A stretch of DNA of 64,000 nt from Ww85 sp963745765 (GCA_963745765.1 CAVUYQ010000025.1:154943-218942), one strand, 5' to 3'. Shown: positions 10,233-19,482, counted from the first letter of the stretch. Numbers and translations are program-made. The notes: a model not told the origin generated them from the sequence alone.

Positions 10233-11048
10233 ATGAAAATCACCATCGGATTGTCCCAGATGAACACCGGGGCTGATAAAATTGCGAATCTGGCCGCCGC
10301 CAGGGCGGCTATCAGAGATCTTGCCGGCAGAGGTGCCGCTCTGATCATGCTGCCCGAGCATTTCAACTTTCTCGGACCGGGAAATCTCAAGCAGGAAAAT
10401 GCAGAGTCAATAGAGGCCTCCCCAAGCCTTGATATGATACGGCGTGAAGCCAGGGAACTCAATGTCCATATTCATCTGGGCAGTTTCCTGGAGAAAGAGG
10501 GTGAGCATCTCTACAACACCGGCATGGTTGTCAATACAGAAGGCGACATCATTGCCAGGTACCGTAAACTGCACCTCTTTGATGTCGAGATACCGGGCGG
10601 TAGGAAATACCTGGAATCAAAAATTATTACACCGGGCAATGAGGTGGTTACGTTTCCCATTGGCGACATTGTCTTCGGCATGGCAACCTGTTACGATCTG
10701 CGTTTCCCTGAACTCTTTCGACGCCTGACTCACCTGGGAGCGCATGTGCTCCTGGTGCCGGCCGCTTATACCCTGCAGACCGGGCGGGACCACTGGGAGG
10801 TGCTGCTGCGTGCCCGGGCCATAGAAAATGTGTGCTGGGTGGCTGCCGCAGGTCAGTGGGGGGCCATTCCACCCGACCATCTCTGCTACGGACGGAGCAT
10901 GGTCATTAATCCCTGGGGACTCATTATCGCCCAGGCGACCGATGGCGTAAGAACAATAACTGCCGAGCTGGATCTTGATATCCTGCAGGAAATTCGCCGG
11001 AGATTTCCGGTCCTGGAGCATGTACGCGGGGATATCTTTCCCCGTTAG
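10233..11048 (+). CDS. Carbon-nitrogen hydrolase (Nit1/omega-amidase-like)
   Basis: This 271-residue member of the nitrilase superfamily has the Glu-Lys-Cys triad in LPEHFNF (near 45), YRKLHLFD (near 110) and ATCYDLRFPEL (near 150). The family hydrolyses C-N bonds of amides. The Nit1/omega-amidase branch removes the amide from deaminated glutathione or from alpha-ketoglutaramate. The start ATG has GGGAGAG upstream. The following aldolase starts 43 bases downstream. Substrate cannot be settled from sequence. Confidence 0.85.
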   Translation: MKITIGLSQMNTGADKIANLAAARAAIRDLAGRGAALIMLPEHFNFLGPGNLKQENAESIEASPSLDMIRREARELNVHIHLGSFLEKEGEHLYNTGMVVNTEGDIIARYRKLHLFDVEIPGGRKYLESKIITPGNEVVTFPIGDIVFGMATCYDLRFPELFRRLTHLGAHVLLVPAAYTLQTGRDHWEVLLRARAIENVCWVAAAGQWGAIPPDHLCYGRSMVINPWGLIIAQATDGVRTITAELDLDILQEIRRRFPVLEHVRGDIFPR

Positions 11049-11091
11049 ACGAAAAGCGTCACCGCATAATACCAGAAAAAGGAAGAGGAAG

Positions 11092-11724
11092 GTGAATAAC
11101 AGGGAAGGCGTCAGCAAATATCGCCTTGAATTTGTCCGGAAAGCATCTGTTGACCCGGGTCTGGTTGACGAACTGAACAGGTGGCGTCATATACATTATC
11201 GACTGCAGCTGATCGGGTGTTCAAAGGATCGCTATGATGGATATGGGTTTGGCAATATCAGCAGGCGCTTTTTATCCGGACCGAGCGGGAGTTTCATAAT
11301 CTCAGGTACGCAGACGGGTGGCAAGCCGCTGCTGAGTGCGGAAGATTTTTCTCTTGTGACCTCCTGCAACCCGCAAAGTAACGCCATTGTTGCCGAAGGG
11401 ATGGCAGAACCTTCATCGGAAGCCTTGACCCATGGTCAGATCTATCAGCTTGAACGGTCAATACAATGCGTTATCCATGCGCATTCACCTGACATCTGGC
11501 AGGCCAGTCGGAAGCTGAACCTTCCCCGGACGGGGGAAGGCGCTGCCTATGGCACGCCGCAGATGGCAGAAGCGGTTGAGAAGCTGTTTCGGGATAGCGA
11601 TGTCTTAAAAAAAAGAATATTTGTGATGCAGGGCCATCGGGACGGCGTCGTCAGTTTCGGCAGCAGCATAATTGAAGCGAGCCGGGTGATGATATCGTCA
11701 CTGGCTTCGTCTTTAGCGCTCTGA
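11092..11724 (+). CDS. Class II aldolase/adducin family protein
   Basis: This protein of about 210 residues has the class II aldolase fold pattern: GFGNISRR near residue 50, SSEALTHGQIYQ with the catalytic Glu, and the metal-binding CVIHAHSPDIW. A late His lies in GHRDGVVSFG. GTG 11092 is the preferred start because GGAAGAGGAAG lies directly upstream and an earlier start would overlap the amidase gene. Members cleave or isomerise sugar phosphates or dehydrate thio-sugars (MtnB-like). The substrate here is unknown. It may form an operon with the amidase. Confidence 0.8.
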   Translation: MNNREGVSKYRLEFVRKASVDPGLVDELNRWRHIHYRLQLIGCSKDRYDGYGFGNISRRFLSGPSGSFIISGTQTGGKPLLSAEDFSLVTSCNPQSNAIVAEGMAEPSSEALTHGQIYQLERSIQCVIHAHSPDIWQASRKLNLPRTGEGAAYGTPQMAEAVEKLFRDSDVLKKRIFVMQGHRDGVVSFGSSIIEASRVMISSLASSLAL

Positions 11725-11773
11725 AGGTGCTTTTTCTCTTATCAGTAAATCAAGGGTACCTTGCAAAACACTC

Positions 11774-12529
11774 CTATTGCGCGGTCCAGCCGCAATCTAT
11801 GGTCCAGCAGGCGCCGGTGACTGAACGCCCCTTATCTGAACAGAGATAAGCGCACAGATCGGCGATTTCTGCTGGCTCGATGATATTCTTAATGGCAGCC
11901 GGTTTAAGCATGATCTGCTCAACAACCGCTTCTTCGGGAATCCGGTGCACCCTGGCCTGGTCAGCGATCTGGTTTTCCACCAGGGGCGTTCGTACATAGG
12001 CCGGGCACAGGGCGTTTACGGTTATGCCGTGCGTACCTCCTTCAAGAGCGGCGGTACGAGTCAGCCCGATCAGGCCATGTTTGGCAGAGGTGTAGGCGAC
12101 CTTGTTCGGCGAAGCGACCAAGGCATGAATTGAGGCGATATTAACGATTCTGCCCCAGCCCTGCTTTTTCATACCCGGCCAGGCATACTTGGTTAACAGA
12201 AAGGGTGCCGTCAGCATCAGACTGAGCATCGTATGCCAGCGCTCTTCCGGGAAATCTTCCAGGGGAGCCACATGCTGAAAACCTGCGTTATTTATCAGAA
12301 TATCAACGCGATCATAGTGGCTGATTGCTTTGTCAACCAGTGCTCGACAGGATGCTTCCCGGGCAAGATCGACACCGACAAACAAGCCGTTATGCTCGCT
12401 TGCAACCTGAGCACCTGTTATCTCGTCTTTATCGGCAACGACAACATTATTTCCTTCCCGGCTCAGGGCCTCAACGATGGCCTTGCCGATGCCGCTTGCG
12501 CCGCCGGTGATAATCGCACATTTTTTCAT
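11774..12529 (-). CDS. bdhA: 3-hydroxybutyrate dehydrogenase (SDR family)
   Basis: This 251-residue short-chain dehydrogenase has the cofactor motif TGGASGIGKA at its N-terminus, NNAG near residue 87, and the catalytic Ser...YTSAK (Tyr-x-x-x-Lys) near residue 150. The C-terminal GACWTIDCGWTAQ closely resembles bacterial D-3-hydroxybutyrate dehydrogenases, which interconvert 3-hydroxybutyrate and acetoacetate with NAD(H). That fits a fatty-acid-degrading organism. Another SDR oxidoreductase cannot be excluded. The gene lies upstream (in its own direction, downstream) of the MerR regulator on the same strand. Confidence 0.82.
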   Translation of the reverse strand: MKKCAIITGGASGIGKAIVEALSREGNNVVVADKDEITGAQVASEHNGLFVGVDLAREASCRALVDKAISHYDRVDILINNAGFQHVAPLEDFPEERWHTMLSLMLTAPFLLTKYAWPGMKKQGWGRIVNIASIHALVASPNKVAYTSAKHGLIGLTRTAALEGGTHGITVNALCPAYVRTPLVENQIADQARVHRIPEEAVVEQIMLKPAAIKNIIEPAEIADLCAYLCSDKGRSVTGACWTIDCGWTAQ

Positions 12530-12637
12530 ACTATTTTTTCATTGTAGAAAGGTTCAAAACCAGGTTGATCTCCTATCCCCTGAACCCCCCGGGAGCGATG
12601 CCGGCGAGCCGGGGCTGTCTTGCCTCTATAAAAGGTG

Positions 12638-13042
12638 TCAGGAGGTGGTGCCGTTTTGCAGGAAATCCATGATCCGGACGCGATAGGCGACAATATCGTT
12701 ACGAAGGGACGAGAGGCTGGCCATTTTTTCATCGACCCGGGAGATGTGATGGTCGAGGATCTCTATAAGTTTGGGAGTAATGGTTGAAAAATTCTGATCA
12801 TTTATATCAAATATTTCAGACAGTTCCTGTATCTCTTTCAACGAGATCCCCAGACCTTTCATCTTCAGGATGAACTTTAGTCTCAGGATGTCATTTTTGT
12901 TGTAATTCCTGGTACTGCCGTCAAGACGGCCATTTCTCCCCATCAGGCCTATTTCTTCATAATAACGAATGGTCCGGGTTGTGATATTGAGTTGTCTAGC
13001 CAGTTCGCCAATCTGTACCGATTTAGCGTCATCTTTTGTCAT
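12638..13042 (-). CDS. MerR-family transcriptional regulator (LiuR-like)
   Basis: This 134-residue protein has an N-terminal MerR helix-turn-helix, IGELARQLNITTRTIRYYEEIGL, then a dimerisation coiled coil around residues 75-125. No metal-binding Cys pattern is present, so it is probably not a metal sensor. It lies between bdhA and the EtfD-EtfBA block. ACGTAAA dyads sit in its own upstream region (13172-13190), before EtfD (13301-13329) and before fadD (262-290). LiuR is the known MerR regulator of acyl-CoA catabolism with ACGTAAA-type sites, so a fatty-acid regulon with autoregulation is inferred. Confidence 0.8.
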   Translation of the reverse strand: MTKDDAKSVQIGELARQLNITTRTIRYYEEIGLMGRNGRLDGSTRNYNKNDILRLKFILKMKGLGISLKEIQELSEIFDINDQNFSTITPKLIEILDHHISRVDEKMASLSSLRNDIVAYRVRIMDFLQNGTTS

Positions 13043-13171
13043 TCCATATTCCTGCTTTTTCCGACTGTTTCCCTTATTGTCCGCCCAATGCTATGCGCCC
13101 TGGCCGGATGAGGGTACAATGGTGCGGCTGTGGGACTGGATTAATCGCTGTTAAGCTGATTTTGATCATAA

Positions 13172-13190
13172 CGCTTTACCTTTACGTAAT
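13172..13190 (-). promoter_or_regulatory. LiuR-like operator before the MerR gene
   Basis: On the minus strand this reads ATTACGTAAAGGTAAAG, sharing the ACGTAAAGGTAA core with the operator at 270-282. A TATGAT -10-like hexamer follows on the minus strand at about 13165-13170. This suggests that the MerR regulator controls its own gene. Confidence 0.4.
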
Positions 13191-13300
13191 ATATGAAGAG
13201 TATTTAGCATGTGGGGAGATCTCATGTCAAACGAAAAAAGCTTTATGTCTACTAATTAATGGGCTTTATAGTTTGTGGTATAAATTCCCATTCTTTCCTG

Positions 13301-13329
13301 TTGACCTTAACGTAAACATTATTTATAAC
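13301..13329 (+). promoter_or_regulatory. Promoter with LiuR-like operator before the EtfD-EtfBA genes
   Basis: TTGACC (13301-13306), 17 bases, then TATAAC (13324-13329). The spacer starts TTAACGTAAAC, giving the same layout as the fadD promoter at 262-290. The first gene starts 69 bases downstream. Confidence 0.5.
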
Positions 13330-13397
13330 AGATGAAGTGAAGAGAGAATAACCTCTGCCAGGGCGGTTTCTGCAGTAAATTCAGGAGGGAGAGTCGA

Positions 13398-15380
13398 ATG
13401 GAATTTACCCGGGAGATATACTGGAATGTTGGTCACGGCGCTTTGACCCTGGTGCCGATGTATATCCTTGTCCTTGTTTCATTTGCCTTGCTGGTCAGGG
13501 CTTTTCTGCAGCGTCGGGTCGTGTATCGCCAGGGCCGGTCCCTTGATCGTCTTGATAATATCGGGACGCGTATCACGGACATGGTAAAGAACGTGTTGCT
13601 GCAGAAGAAAGTGACCCGTGTTGTCTGGCCGGGGTTCTTTCATGCCCTTTTTTTCTGGTCATTCCTGCTGCTTTTTATCGGTACAACCCTGATTTTCATT
13701 CAAGTTGACTTCACTGATCTTCTCTTTAATTACGTATTCCTCAAGGGCACCTTCTACAAGATTTTTTCCATCACCCTCGATTATGCCGGCCTGGTGGCGA
13801 TCATCATGCTTGCTGTGCTTTTCTACCGGCGTTATGTGATAAAGCCCGAAGGGCTGGAGACGAAAAGAGACGACGCCGTCATGCATGGACTGCTCTTTAT
13901 CATTTTGATTACCGGTTTTGTGATTGAAGGTGCCCGTATGGCTGTGACCGAACTTGGCGGTCCTGTTGCTCCATGGTCCCCGGTCGGCCTCCTCGTCGCC
14001 AAAATGCTTGCCGGTCTCGGCGAGGAGGGACTCCGCAGCCTGCATAGGTACACCTGGTGGTTTCACCTGCTTCTGGTGATGGGCTTTATCATTCTGATCC
14101 CCATTACCAAGTTCCGCCACATCCTGACCACCAGCGCCAACTACCTTTTTGCGGATCGTGGCCCGAAGGGCAAACTGGTAAGCCTTGATCTTGAGGACGA
14201 GAGTGCTGAGAAATTCGGGGCATCCGTGGTAGCAGACCTGTACTGGAAAGATATCTTCGACGCAGATGCCTGTACGCTCTGCAAACGCTGCCAGGATCGC
14301 TGCCCTGCCTTCAACAGCGGCAAGCCGCTCTCGCCGATGAAACTGGTGAACCAGATTGGCGATGCTGCCTTCATTAATCCCGGTGCCGATCTGATCGAAG
14401 CTATTTCAAAGGATGTCCTGTGGTCCTGTACCACCTGCTTTGCCTGTCAGGAGATATGCCCGGCATCGATTGAACATGTAGGCAAGATTGTGGAGATGCG
14501 CCGCAGCATGGTGCTGATGGAAGGGGCGTTCCCCGGCGAGGAGGTGATGACCGCCATGGAACAGACCGAGGTCAACGGCAACCCGCTCGGCAGCGGCTAT
14601 GCCTCTCGGGGCGATTGGGCCGAAGATCTCGGTATTGTAAAGCTCTCGGAGAGTCAGGACGTTGATATCCTCTATTTTGTCGGCTGCTACGCATCCTTTG
14701 ATAAGAGAAATATCGCAGTAGCCAGAAGTTTTGTAAAGCTCTGCCAGGCTGCGGGTGTCACGGTGGGAATTTTAGGTAAAGAGGAGAAATGCTGCGGAGA
14801 GCCGATGCGCAAAATGGGCAATGAATACCTTTACCAAACCCTGGCGCTGGAGAATATTGAACTGATCAATGCTGCAGGAGTGAAGACCGTCGTTACCTCC
14901 TGTCCGCACTGCTTCAATACGCTGGAAAAAGACTATCGCGACCTCGGACTTGAGGCAGAGGTTCAGTCTTATACCGTATACCTTGAGCTGCTCATCTCCA
15001 GCGGAAAACTGAAGATTCGGCAGGATGATTTTTCCTGCACCTATCACGATTCCTGTTATCTCGGACGGCATAACGGAATCTATGAAGCGCCGCGCAGTCT
15101 GATTAGAGCAGCGGGGGGAGCAATTGTTGAAATGGAAAAAAGCCGCAGTGAGTCCTTCTGCTGCAGTGCCGGTGGCGGACGTATCATGGCAGAGGAGAAA
15201 ATAGGCGAGCGCATTAATCTCAAGCGTGTACGCATGGCGGCTGAAACCGGTGCGCCGAATCTTCTGTCGAACTGTCCTTTCTGCCTGACCATGTTTGAAG
15301 ACGGCGTCAAAGGAGCCGGTCTTGAGGACCAGCTCAAGCCTAAGGATATTGCCGAGATTCTTGCCGAGAGACTGGCGTGA
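13398..15380 (+). CDS. Membrane EtfAB:quinone oxidoreductase-like Fe-S protein (EtfD-like)
   Basis: This 660-residue protein has about six transmembrane segments in its first 250 residues (NarI/DUF3483-like region). Two ferredoxin motifs follow, CTLCKRCQDRCP near 291 and CTTCFACQEICP near 346. Two CCG cysteine-rich domains come last (EKCCGEPMR near 464; SFCCSAGGG near 586). This is the architecture of the membrane Fe-S oxidoreductases thought to move electrons from reduced ETF into the menaquinone pool in syntrophs and sulfate reducers. EtfB follows 25 bases downstream, which supports that role. The ATG has GGAGGGAG upstream. Confidence 0.88.
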   Translation: MEFTREIYWNVGHGALTLVPMYILVLVSFALLVRAFLQRRVVYRQGRSLDRLDNIGTRITDMVKNVLLQKKVTRVVWPGFFHALFFWSFLLLFIGTTLIFIQVDFTDLLFNYVFLKGTFYKIFSITLDYAGLVAIIMLAVLFYRRYVIKPEGLETKRDDAVMHGLLFIILITGFVIEGARMAVTELGGPVAPWSPVGLLVAKMLAGLGEEGLRSLHRYTWWFHLLLVMGFIILIPITKFRHILTTSANYLFADRGPKGKLVSLDLEDESAEKFGASVVADLYWKDIFDADACTLCKRCQDRCPAFNSGKPLSPMKLVNQIGDAAFINPGADLIEAISKDVLWSCTTCFACQEICPASIEHVGKIVEMRRSMVLMEGAFPGEEVMTAMEQTEVNGNPLGSGYASRGDWAEDLGIVKLSESQDVDILYFVGCYASFDKRNIAVARSFVKLCQAAGVTVGILGKEEKCCGEPMRKMGNEYLYQTLALENIELINAAGVKTVVTSCPHCFNTLEKDYRDLGLEAEVQSYTVYLELLISSGKLKIRQDDFSCTYHDSCYLGRHNGIYEAPRSLIRAAGGAIVEMEKSRSESFCCSAGGGRIMAEEKIGERINLKRVRMAAETGAPNLLSNCPFCLTMFEDGVKGAGLEDQLKPKDIAEILAERLA

Positions 15381-15405
15381 TTACCCTGTTAGGAGGAAAA
15401 ATGAT

Positions 15406-16179
15406 ATGAAAATTCTGGTGTGTGTTAAGCAGGTTCCCGATATGGAATCGAGATTCAGGGTTGCACAGAGCGGCGTCTGGTATGATACCACAGATCTCGC
15501 CTGGCGCATGAATGAATACGATGAATATAGCGTTGAGCAGGCCGTCCGTTTAAAGGAAGAAGTCGGCGATGCGGATATCACTATTTTATCAATTGGTCCC
15601 GACAAGGTGAAAGAGGCCATCAAGAAGGGGTTGGCAATGGGCTGTGACCGGGGGGTTCATGTGGCGGATGACGAGGCCGGCAGGAAGGAACCCTTTGCGA
15701 TTGCTTCGATTATCGCAGCGTTTGCCCGGGACAAGCAGTTCGATCTGATTTTTACCGGGATGCAGTCACAGGATCGGGGCAGCGCTCAGGTTGGTATACT
15801 GGTTGCCGAGATGCTTGATATGTCAGGTGTTTCCACGGTTATCGATTTTGTTTACAAAGATGGCCGTGTTGAACTCAAGCGTGAGCTTGAGGGAGGGGTG
15901 AGGGCAGGAATCGCGATACGGTTACCGGCCCTGATTACCTGCCAGCTGGGGCTGAACAAGCCCCGCTACCCGACGCTGCCAAACATCATGAAGGCCAAGA
16001 AGAAAGAGCTGCTCAGCATACCAGTTCAGGAGTTTGTTCTGCCTGAAGTGCGGCTGCAGACGGCAAAGATCTATTTTCCCGAGAAGAGAGGCGGCGGACT
16101 TGTCCTTGAAGGCGATCCGGCTGAACTGGCTGACAGACTGCTGCAGCTTCTGCGCGAGAAAACCACGGTTTTAAGCTAG
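15406..16179 (+). CDS. etfB: Electron transfer flavoprotein, beta subunit
   Basis: This protein of about 257 residues starts MKILVCVKQVPD, the hallmark EtfB N-terminus. MNEYDEYSVEQAVRLKE near residue 37 and FTGMQSQDRGSAQVG near residue 124 are the AMP/FAD-proximal and family signatures. ATG 15406 is chosen because AGGAGG lies at 15391-15396; the open frame extends upstream into the EtfD gene. With EtfA it forms the soluble heterodimer that accepts electrons from acyl-CoA dehydrogenase. Confidence 0.93.
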   Translation: MKILVCVKQVPDMESRFRVAQSGVWYDTTDLAWRMNEYDEYSVEQAVRLKEEVGDADITILSIGPDKVKEAIKKGLAMGCDRGVHVADDEAGRKEPFAIASIIAAFARDKQFDLIFTGMQSQDRGSAQVGILVAEMLDMSGVSTVIDFVYKDGRVELKRELEGGVRAGIAIRLPALITCQLGLNKPRYPTLPNIMKAKKKELLSIPVQEFVLPEVRLQTAKIYFPEKRGGGLVLEGDPAELADRLLQLLREKTTVLS

Positions 16180-16188
16180 GAGATAATC

Positions 16189-17106
16189 ATGAAACTACTG
16201 CTTGTTGCAGAATATCGAAGGGGTCATGTGCTGGCCGGCATGAGTGAGTTGATCGGCTTTGCCCGCGAGACAGCGGCAGAGCATGTGATGTTTCTTGTTG
16301 GCTCCCCATCATCTCTGCCTCCTTATGATGGCAGGCTCTACCTGGCCGATGCCGCTACCTGCGGGGAATATAATCCGGCGGTGCACAAACAGCTCCTTCT
16401 CGGGGTGATTGAAAAGGAGAAGCCGGACATGGTGGTGTTCAGCCATTCAAGCTATGGCTGGGACCTTGCCCCGCGAATCGCTGTGGCGCTCGGCTGCGCC
16501 CAGGTCTCAGAGGTAGTGGCCTGGGACGGCGGTTCCCTCGTCGTACCGGTATGTAACGGAAAATTAAGACGAACCGTAGAGGTGAAAACAGCGGTTGCCG
16601 TCGTGACCCTGCAGGCCGGCGCCTTCGGCTTCACGGACCCGTTGTCGGGAACACCGGAGGTGGAAAAAATAGAAAGTGATACGGACGGGCAACTGGAATT
16701 TCTCGGTTATGAAGAGGCCGAGGCAGGCGGCGTCGATTTAAGCAAGGCGGAGGTCATTGTCAGCGCCGGTCGTGGTATTGGCAAACCGGAAAATATTGGG
16801 CTGATTGCGGCTCTGGCCCGGGCTCTTGGCGGTGAATATGGTGCCAGTCGGCCGGTGGTAGATGCCGAGTGGGCGGAGCATAATCGCCAGGTAGGGACGA
16901 CAGGGCAGACGGTTGCTCCCAAACTGTATGTCGCCTGCGGTATATCCGGTGCTATTCAGCACCTTGCCGGGATGAAGAAATCGGAATTTGTCGTGGCTAT
17001 AAACACCGATAAGGATGCGCCGATCGGTGATGTTGCAGATGTTCTCGTTGTTGCGGATCTGACGAAGTTTGTCCCGCTTCTCACTGAAAAATTAGAAAAA
17101 CGCTGA
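16189..17106 (+). CDS. etfA: Electron transfer flavoprotein, alpha subunit
   Basis: This 305-residue EtfA has the C-terminal FAD-binding domain with SAGRGIG near residue 190, GASRPVVDAEW near 220, QVGTTGQTVAPKLYVACGISG near 236-256 and NTDKDAPI near 269. It starts 9 bases after EtfB with a clear GGAGATAATC site, as expected for a co-translated heterodimer. It carries the redox-active FAD. No N-terminal ferredoxin is present, so a bifurcating type is not indicated. Confidence 0.93.
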   Translation: MKLLLVAEYRRGHVLAGMSELIGFARETAAEHVMFLVGSPSSLPPYDGRLYLADAATCGEYNPAVHKQLLLGVIEKEKPDMVVFSHSSYGWDLAPRIAVALGCAQVSEVVAWDGGSLVVPVCNGKLRRTVEVKTAVAVVTLQAGAFGFTDPLSGTPEVEKIESDTDGQLEFLGYEEAEAGGVDLSKAEVIVSAGRGIGKPENIGLIAALARALGGEYGASRPVVDAEWAEHNRQVGTTGQTVAPKLYVACGISGAIQHLAGMKKSEFVVAINTDKDAPIGDVADVLVVADLTKFVPLLTEKLEKR

Positions 17107-17115
17107 TGGAGACAG

Positions 17116-17430
17116 GTGGTGATCAACGATATTTTTACCTCTCTGCCGGAATGCTTTGTCAAAGGAACCATGGGTGAGCCGGCCAGTTACTATTTCTCTC
17201 TCGGGCCGTTCAAGAAAACCGTACGTCTTTCAGGGCAGGAGTGTCTTGTCGAGGAAGGACGTACGGTTGAGAACGCCGATTGTGTCTGCAAGACAAGCCC
17301 GGAATTTTTTATGAGAATCTGGTCGGAGGGCTATCGTCCCGGTGTGGCTGACTTCTTGTCAGGTACTATCAAGTCAAATAATCCCGGTGCGCTCCAGACC
17401 TTTCTCCGGGCCTTTGGTAAAGAAACGTGA
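17116..17430 (+). CDS. SCP2 sterol-carrier-like protein
   Basis: This protein of about 104 residues fits the SCP2 lipid-binding fold: PASYYFSLGPFKKTVRL, then DCVCKTSPEFFMRIWSEGYRP and a C-terminal SGTIKSNNPGALQTFLRAF. Bacterial SCP2 domains bind acyl chains or acyl-CoA in a hydrophobic tunnel. Here it lies between EtfA and a thioesterase, so acyl-CoA binding is a sensible guess. The start is GTG at 17116 or 17119, after TGGAGACAG. Confidence 0.72.
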   Translation: MVINDIFTSLPECFVKGTMGEPASYYFSLGPFKKTVRLSGQECLVEEGRTVENADCVCKTSPEFFMRIWSEGYRPGVADFLSGTIKSNNPGALQTFLRAFGKET

Positions 17431-17476
17431 GGAGCTGCTTGCCGATGACATCGTTTTCTTCCAGAGAGATTGATGA

Positions 17477-17911
17477 ATGAACGATTCCCGGAGATATCTG
17501 ACAGAGATAAAAGTACGCGGATATCACGCGGATTTTTATGGTCATGTAAACAATGCCCGGTACCTGGAGTTTCTTGAGGAGGACCGCTGGGCCTGTTTCG
17601 AGTCCCGAATCGACCTGCAGAAGTGGGCGGCCCAGGGTTTGATACTCCTGGTGGTCAATATCAACATCAATTATCGAAAAGCCGTGGGTGTAGGAGAAAT
17701 ACTGCAGGTTTCAACCTCTCTCGATAAGGTGGGCTACAAGAGTGCTGTTCTGCAGCAGGAAATTGTTCTGAAAACGAGCAAAGAACCCGTTGCCGATGCC
17801 CTTGTCACCTTCGTTATCATGGACGGCAGTAAAAAAGCGGTCGTTATGGAAAATGAGATTCTCCGGGACATCCTTAAACTTGAAAGAGCGGAGACAACCA
17901 AAGGAAACTGA
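17477..17911 (+). CDS. Acyl-CoA thioesterase (4HBT hotdog, YbgC/FadM-like)
   Basis: This 144-residue hotdog protein carries the family motif DFYGHVNNARYLEFLEEDR near residue 20, where the Asp/His-Asn-Ala pattern marks 4-hydroxybenzoyl-CoA thioesterase-like enzymes. It hydrolyses acyl-CoA to free acid and CoA. As the last gene of the Etf block it could relieve CoA sequestration during fatty-acid oxidation. Chain specificity is not readable. Confidence 0.85.
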   Translation: MNDSRRYLTEIKVRGYHADFYGHVNNARYLEFLEEDRWACFESRIDLQKWAAQGLILLVVNININYRKAVGVGEILQVSTSLDKVGYKSAVLQQEIVLKTSKEPVADALVTFVIMDGSKKAVVMENEILRDILKLERAETTKGN

Positions 17912-17985
17912 GCGGGTTCACTTGGGAGAATTCTAATACTCGACATTGTTGTCATTTCATTTGCTCACCCGGTTTCTGATTAGGG

Positions 17986-18014
17986 TTGACTTCTCGTCTC
18001 GTTCTGGATTAATT
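17986..18014 (+). promoter_or_regulatory. Candidate sigma-70 promoter for fadL
   Basis: TTGACT (17986-17991) is followed after 17 bases by TTAATT (18009-18014). It lies in the 272-base gap before fadL. No ACGTAAA operator is visible here. Confidence 0.35.
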
Positions 18015-18183
18015 ACCGGGGATAAGATGAGGTCGGAAGGGTTTGTTTTTATTATTTACTTGAACTTTCAGGATATGCCATGAGAATGGTTAATTCGGCA
18101 TGTCTGAAGTTGATGTCCGGGAGAGGAGCCTGTCGTTCCGTTGCGGCAGGTTGACAAGTAATTTCAGATTGGGGGAGAAACGC

Positions 18184-19414
18184 ATGAAAAAGGTTATTTC
18201 TGTACTGGCCCTGGCGTCGGTTTTTGCCGCCGGTTCAGCATTTGCTTCAGGTTATCGTATTCCTGAGCAATCTTCGGACTCCGTAGCAAAGGCGGGTGCT
18301 CATATCGCCTCTGCAAGGGGTGCCGATTCGTCTTATTACAATCCTGCCAACATGTCCTGGGCGGATGATGCCTGGCTGACAGAGATCGATCTGAACTATA
18401 TCCACTTGACCACCATTGATTATACCGATTCACGTACCTCGACTATGAACGGGTCTTCCGAAACCGAGAATTTCATACTGCCGACCTTTTTTCTCGTTTC
18501 GCCGAATTACAATGACTTCAGGTTTGGTTTCTCGGTAACGGTTCCCTACGGTCTTGCCAAGCGCTGGAATCAACCGTTCCCGGCGTTGACTGCCAAGAAG
18601 TTCGAGCTGCAGGTATGGGATCTTAATCCGTCTGTCTCCTATGAGATTAACAAGTATCTCTCAATTGCCGGCGGTGTGCGTCTTCTGCTTTCCACGGCAA
18701 CGGCCCGTAATGGCGGGACAAATCCGACAACGGGTGTCACCCATGACATGAATCTTGGCGGGCGACTGGGCAACTGACTGGGGCTACAATCTGGCTCTTG
18801 CCGTCAAGCCCAATGAGCAGTCAAATATCTCGGTCACCTATCGCTCAAACGTTGATTTATCGTTGAGCGGGGATGCTGATATTGCTGCCACCTACCCGAT
18901 GCCGTGGCAGGTCAGCACTACCGGTGATGTCTCACTGCCGGCTCCAGCGGTGCTCACCGTGGCCGGTGCCTATACCTGGGACAAGCTGACGGTTGAACTG
19001 GCCTGGGATCGTACCTTCTGGGGTGAATATGAATCCCTTGATTTTCAGTTTGGCAACCCCATAGCTGAAGCCGCATTTGGTACCCCCATCCCGAAAAACT
19101 GGGATGACACCAATGCCTTCCGTATCGGTGTCGAGTATGTGTTCTGTGACTATTTCATCGGTATGGCCGGATTCGCCATAGACAAGAATCCGGTACCGGA
19201 ACAGACGCTCGGTTTCGAACTGCCTGATTCGGATGCCTATCTCTACTCCATCGGCGGGCGTTATATCATCAACGAGAAAATGGAACTTGGCCTCGGTGTT
19301 CTCTATGACTACAAGGAATCACGTTCCGTGAACAGCAATAACGGCGGGATAAACGGAGAGTTTGAGAATGCCTCGGCTCTTTTCGTTTCTGCCGGGCTGA
19401 AGTATAAGTTCTAG
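18184..19414 (+). CDS. fadL: FadL/OmpP1 family outer-membrane fatty-acid porin, one frameshift
   Basis: This outer-membrane beta-barrel for uptake of long-chain fatty acids starts MKKVISVLALASVFAAGSAFA with a signal peptide, probably cut at AFA-SG. The mature start GYRIPEQSSDSVAKAGAHIA and ADSSYYNPANMSW are classic FadL family motifs. The protein ends in a barrel-type SAGLKYKF with terminal Phe. One extra G near 18760 (GGCGGG for GGCGG) breaks MNLGGDWATDWGYN. Without it the product is about 409 residues, normal for the family. The GGGGGAG site before ATG 18184 fixes the start. Together with FadD and the beta-oxidation genes it completes a fatty-acid uptake route. Confidence 0.87.
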
Positions 19415-19427
19415 GCAGTACGCAAGA

Positions 19428-19464
19428 GACAAGCCTTTCCGGTCCAGGACCGGAAAGGCTTGTC
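19428..19464 (+). terminator. Perfect 18-bp inverted repeat after fadL
   Basis: GACAAGCCTTTCCGGTCC at 19428-19445 is exactly complementary to 19447-19464. It lies 13 bases after the fadL stop. There is no U-run, so it may act as an mRNA-stabilising or bidirectional terminator hairpin rather than a textbook terminator. Confidence 0.6.
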
Positions 19465-19482
19465 CGTGTCAGGGGATAGCTC

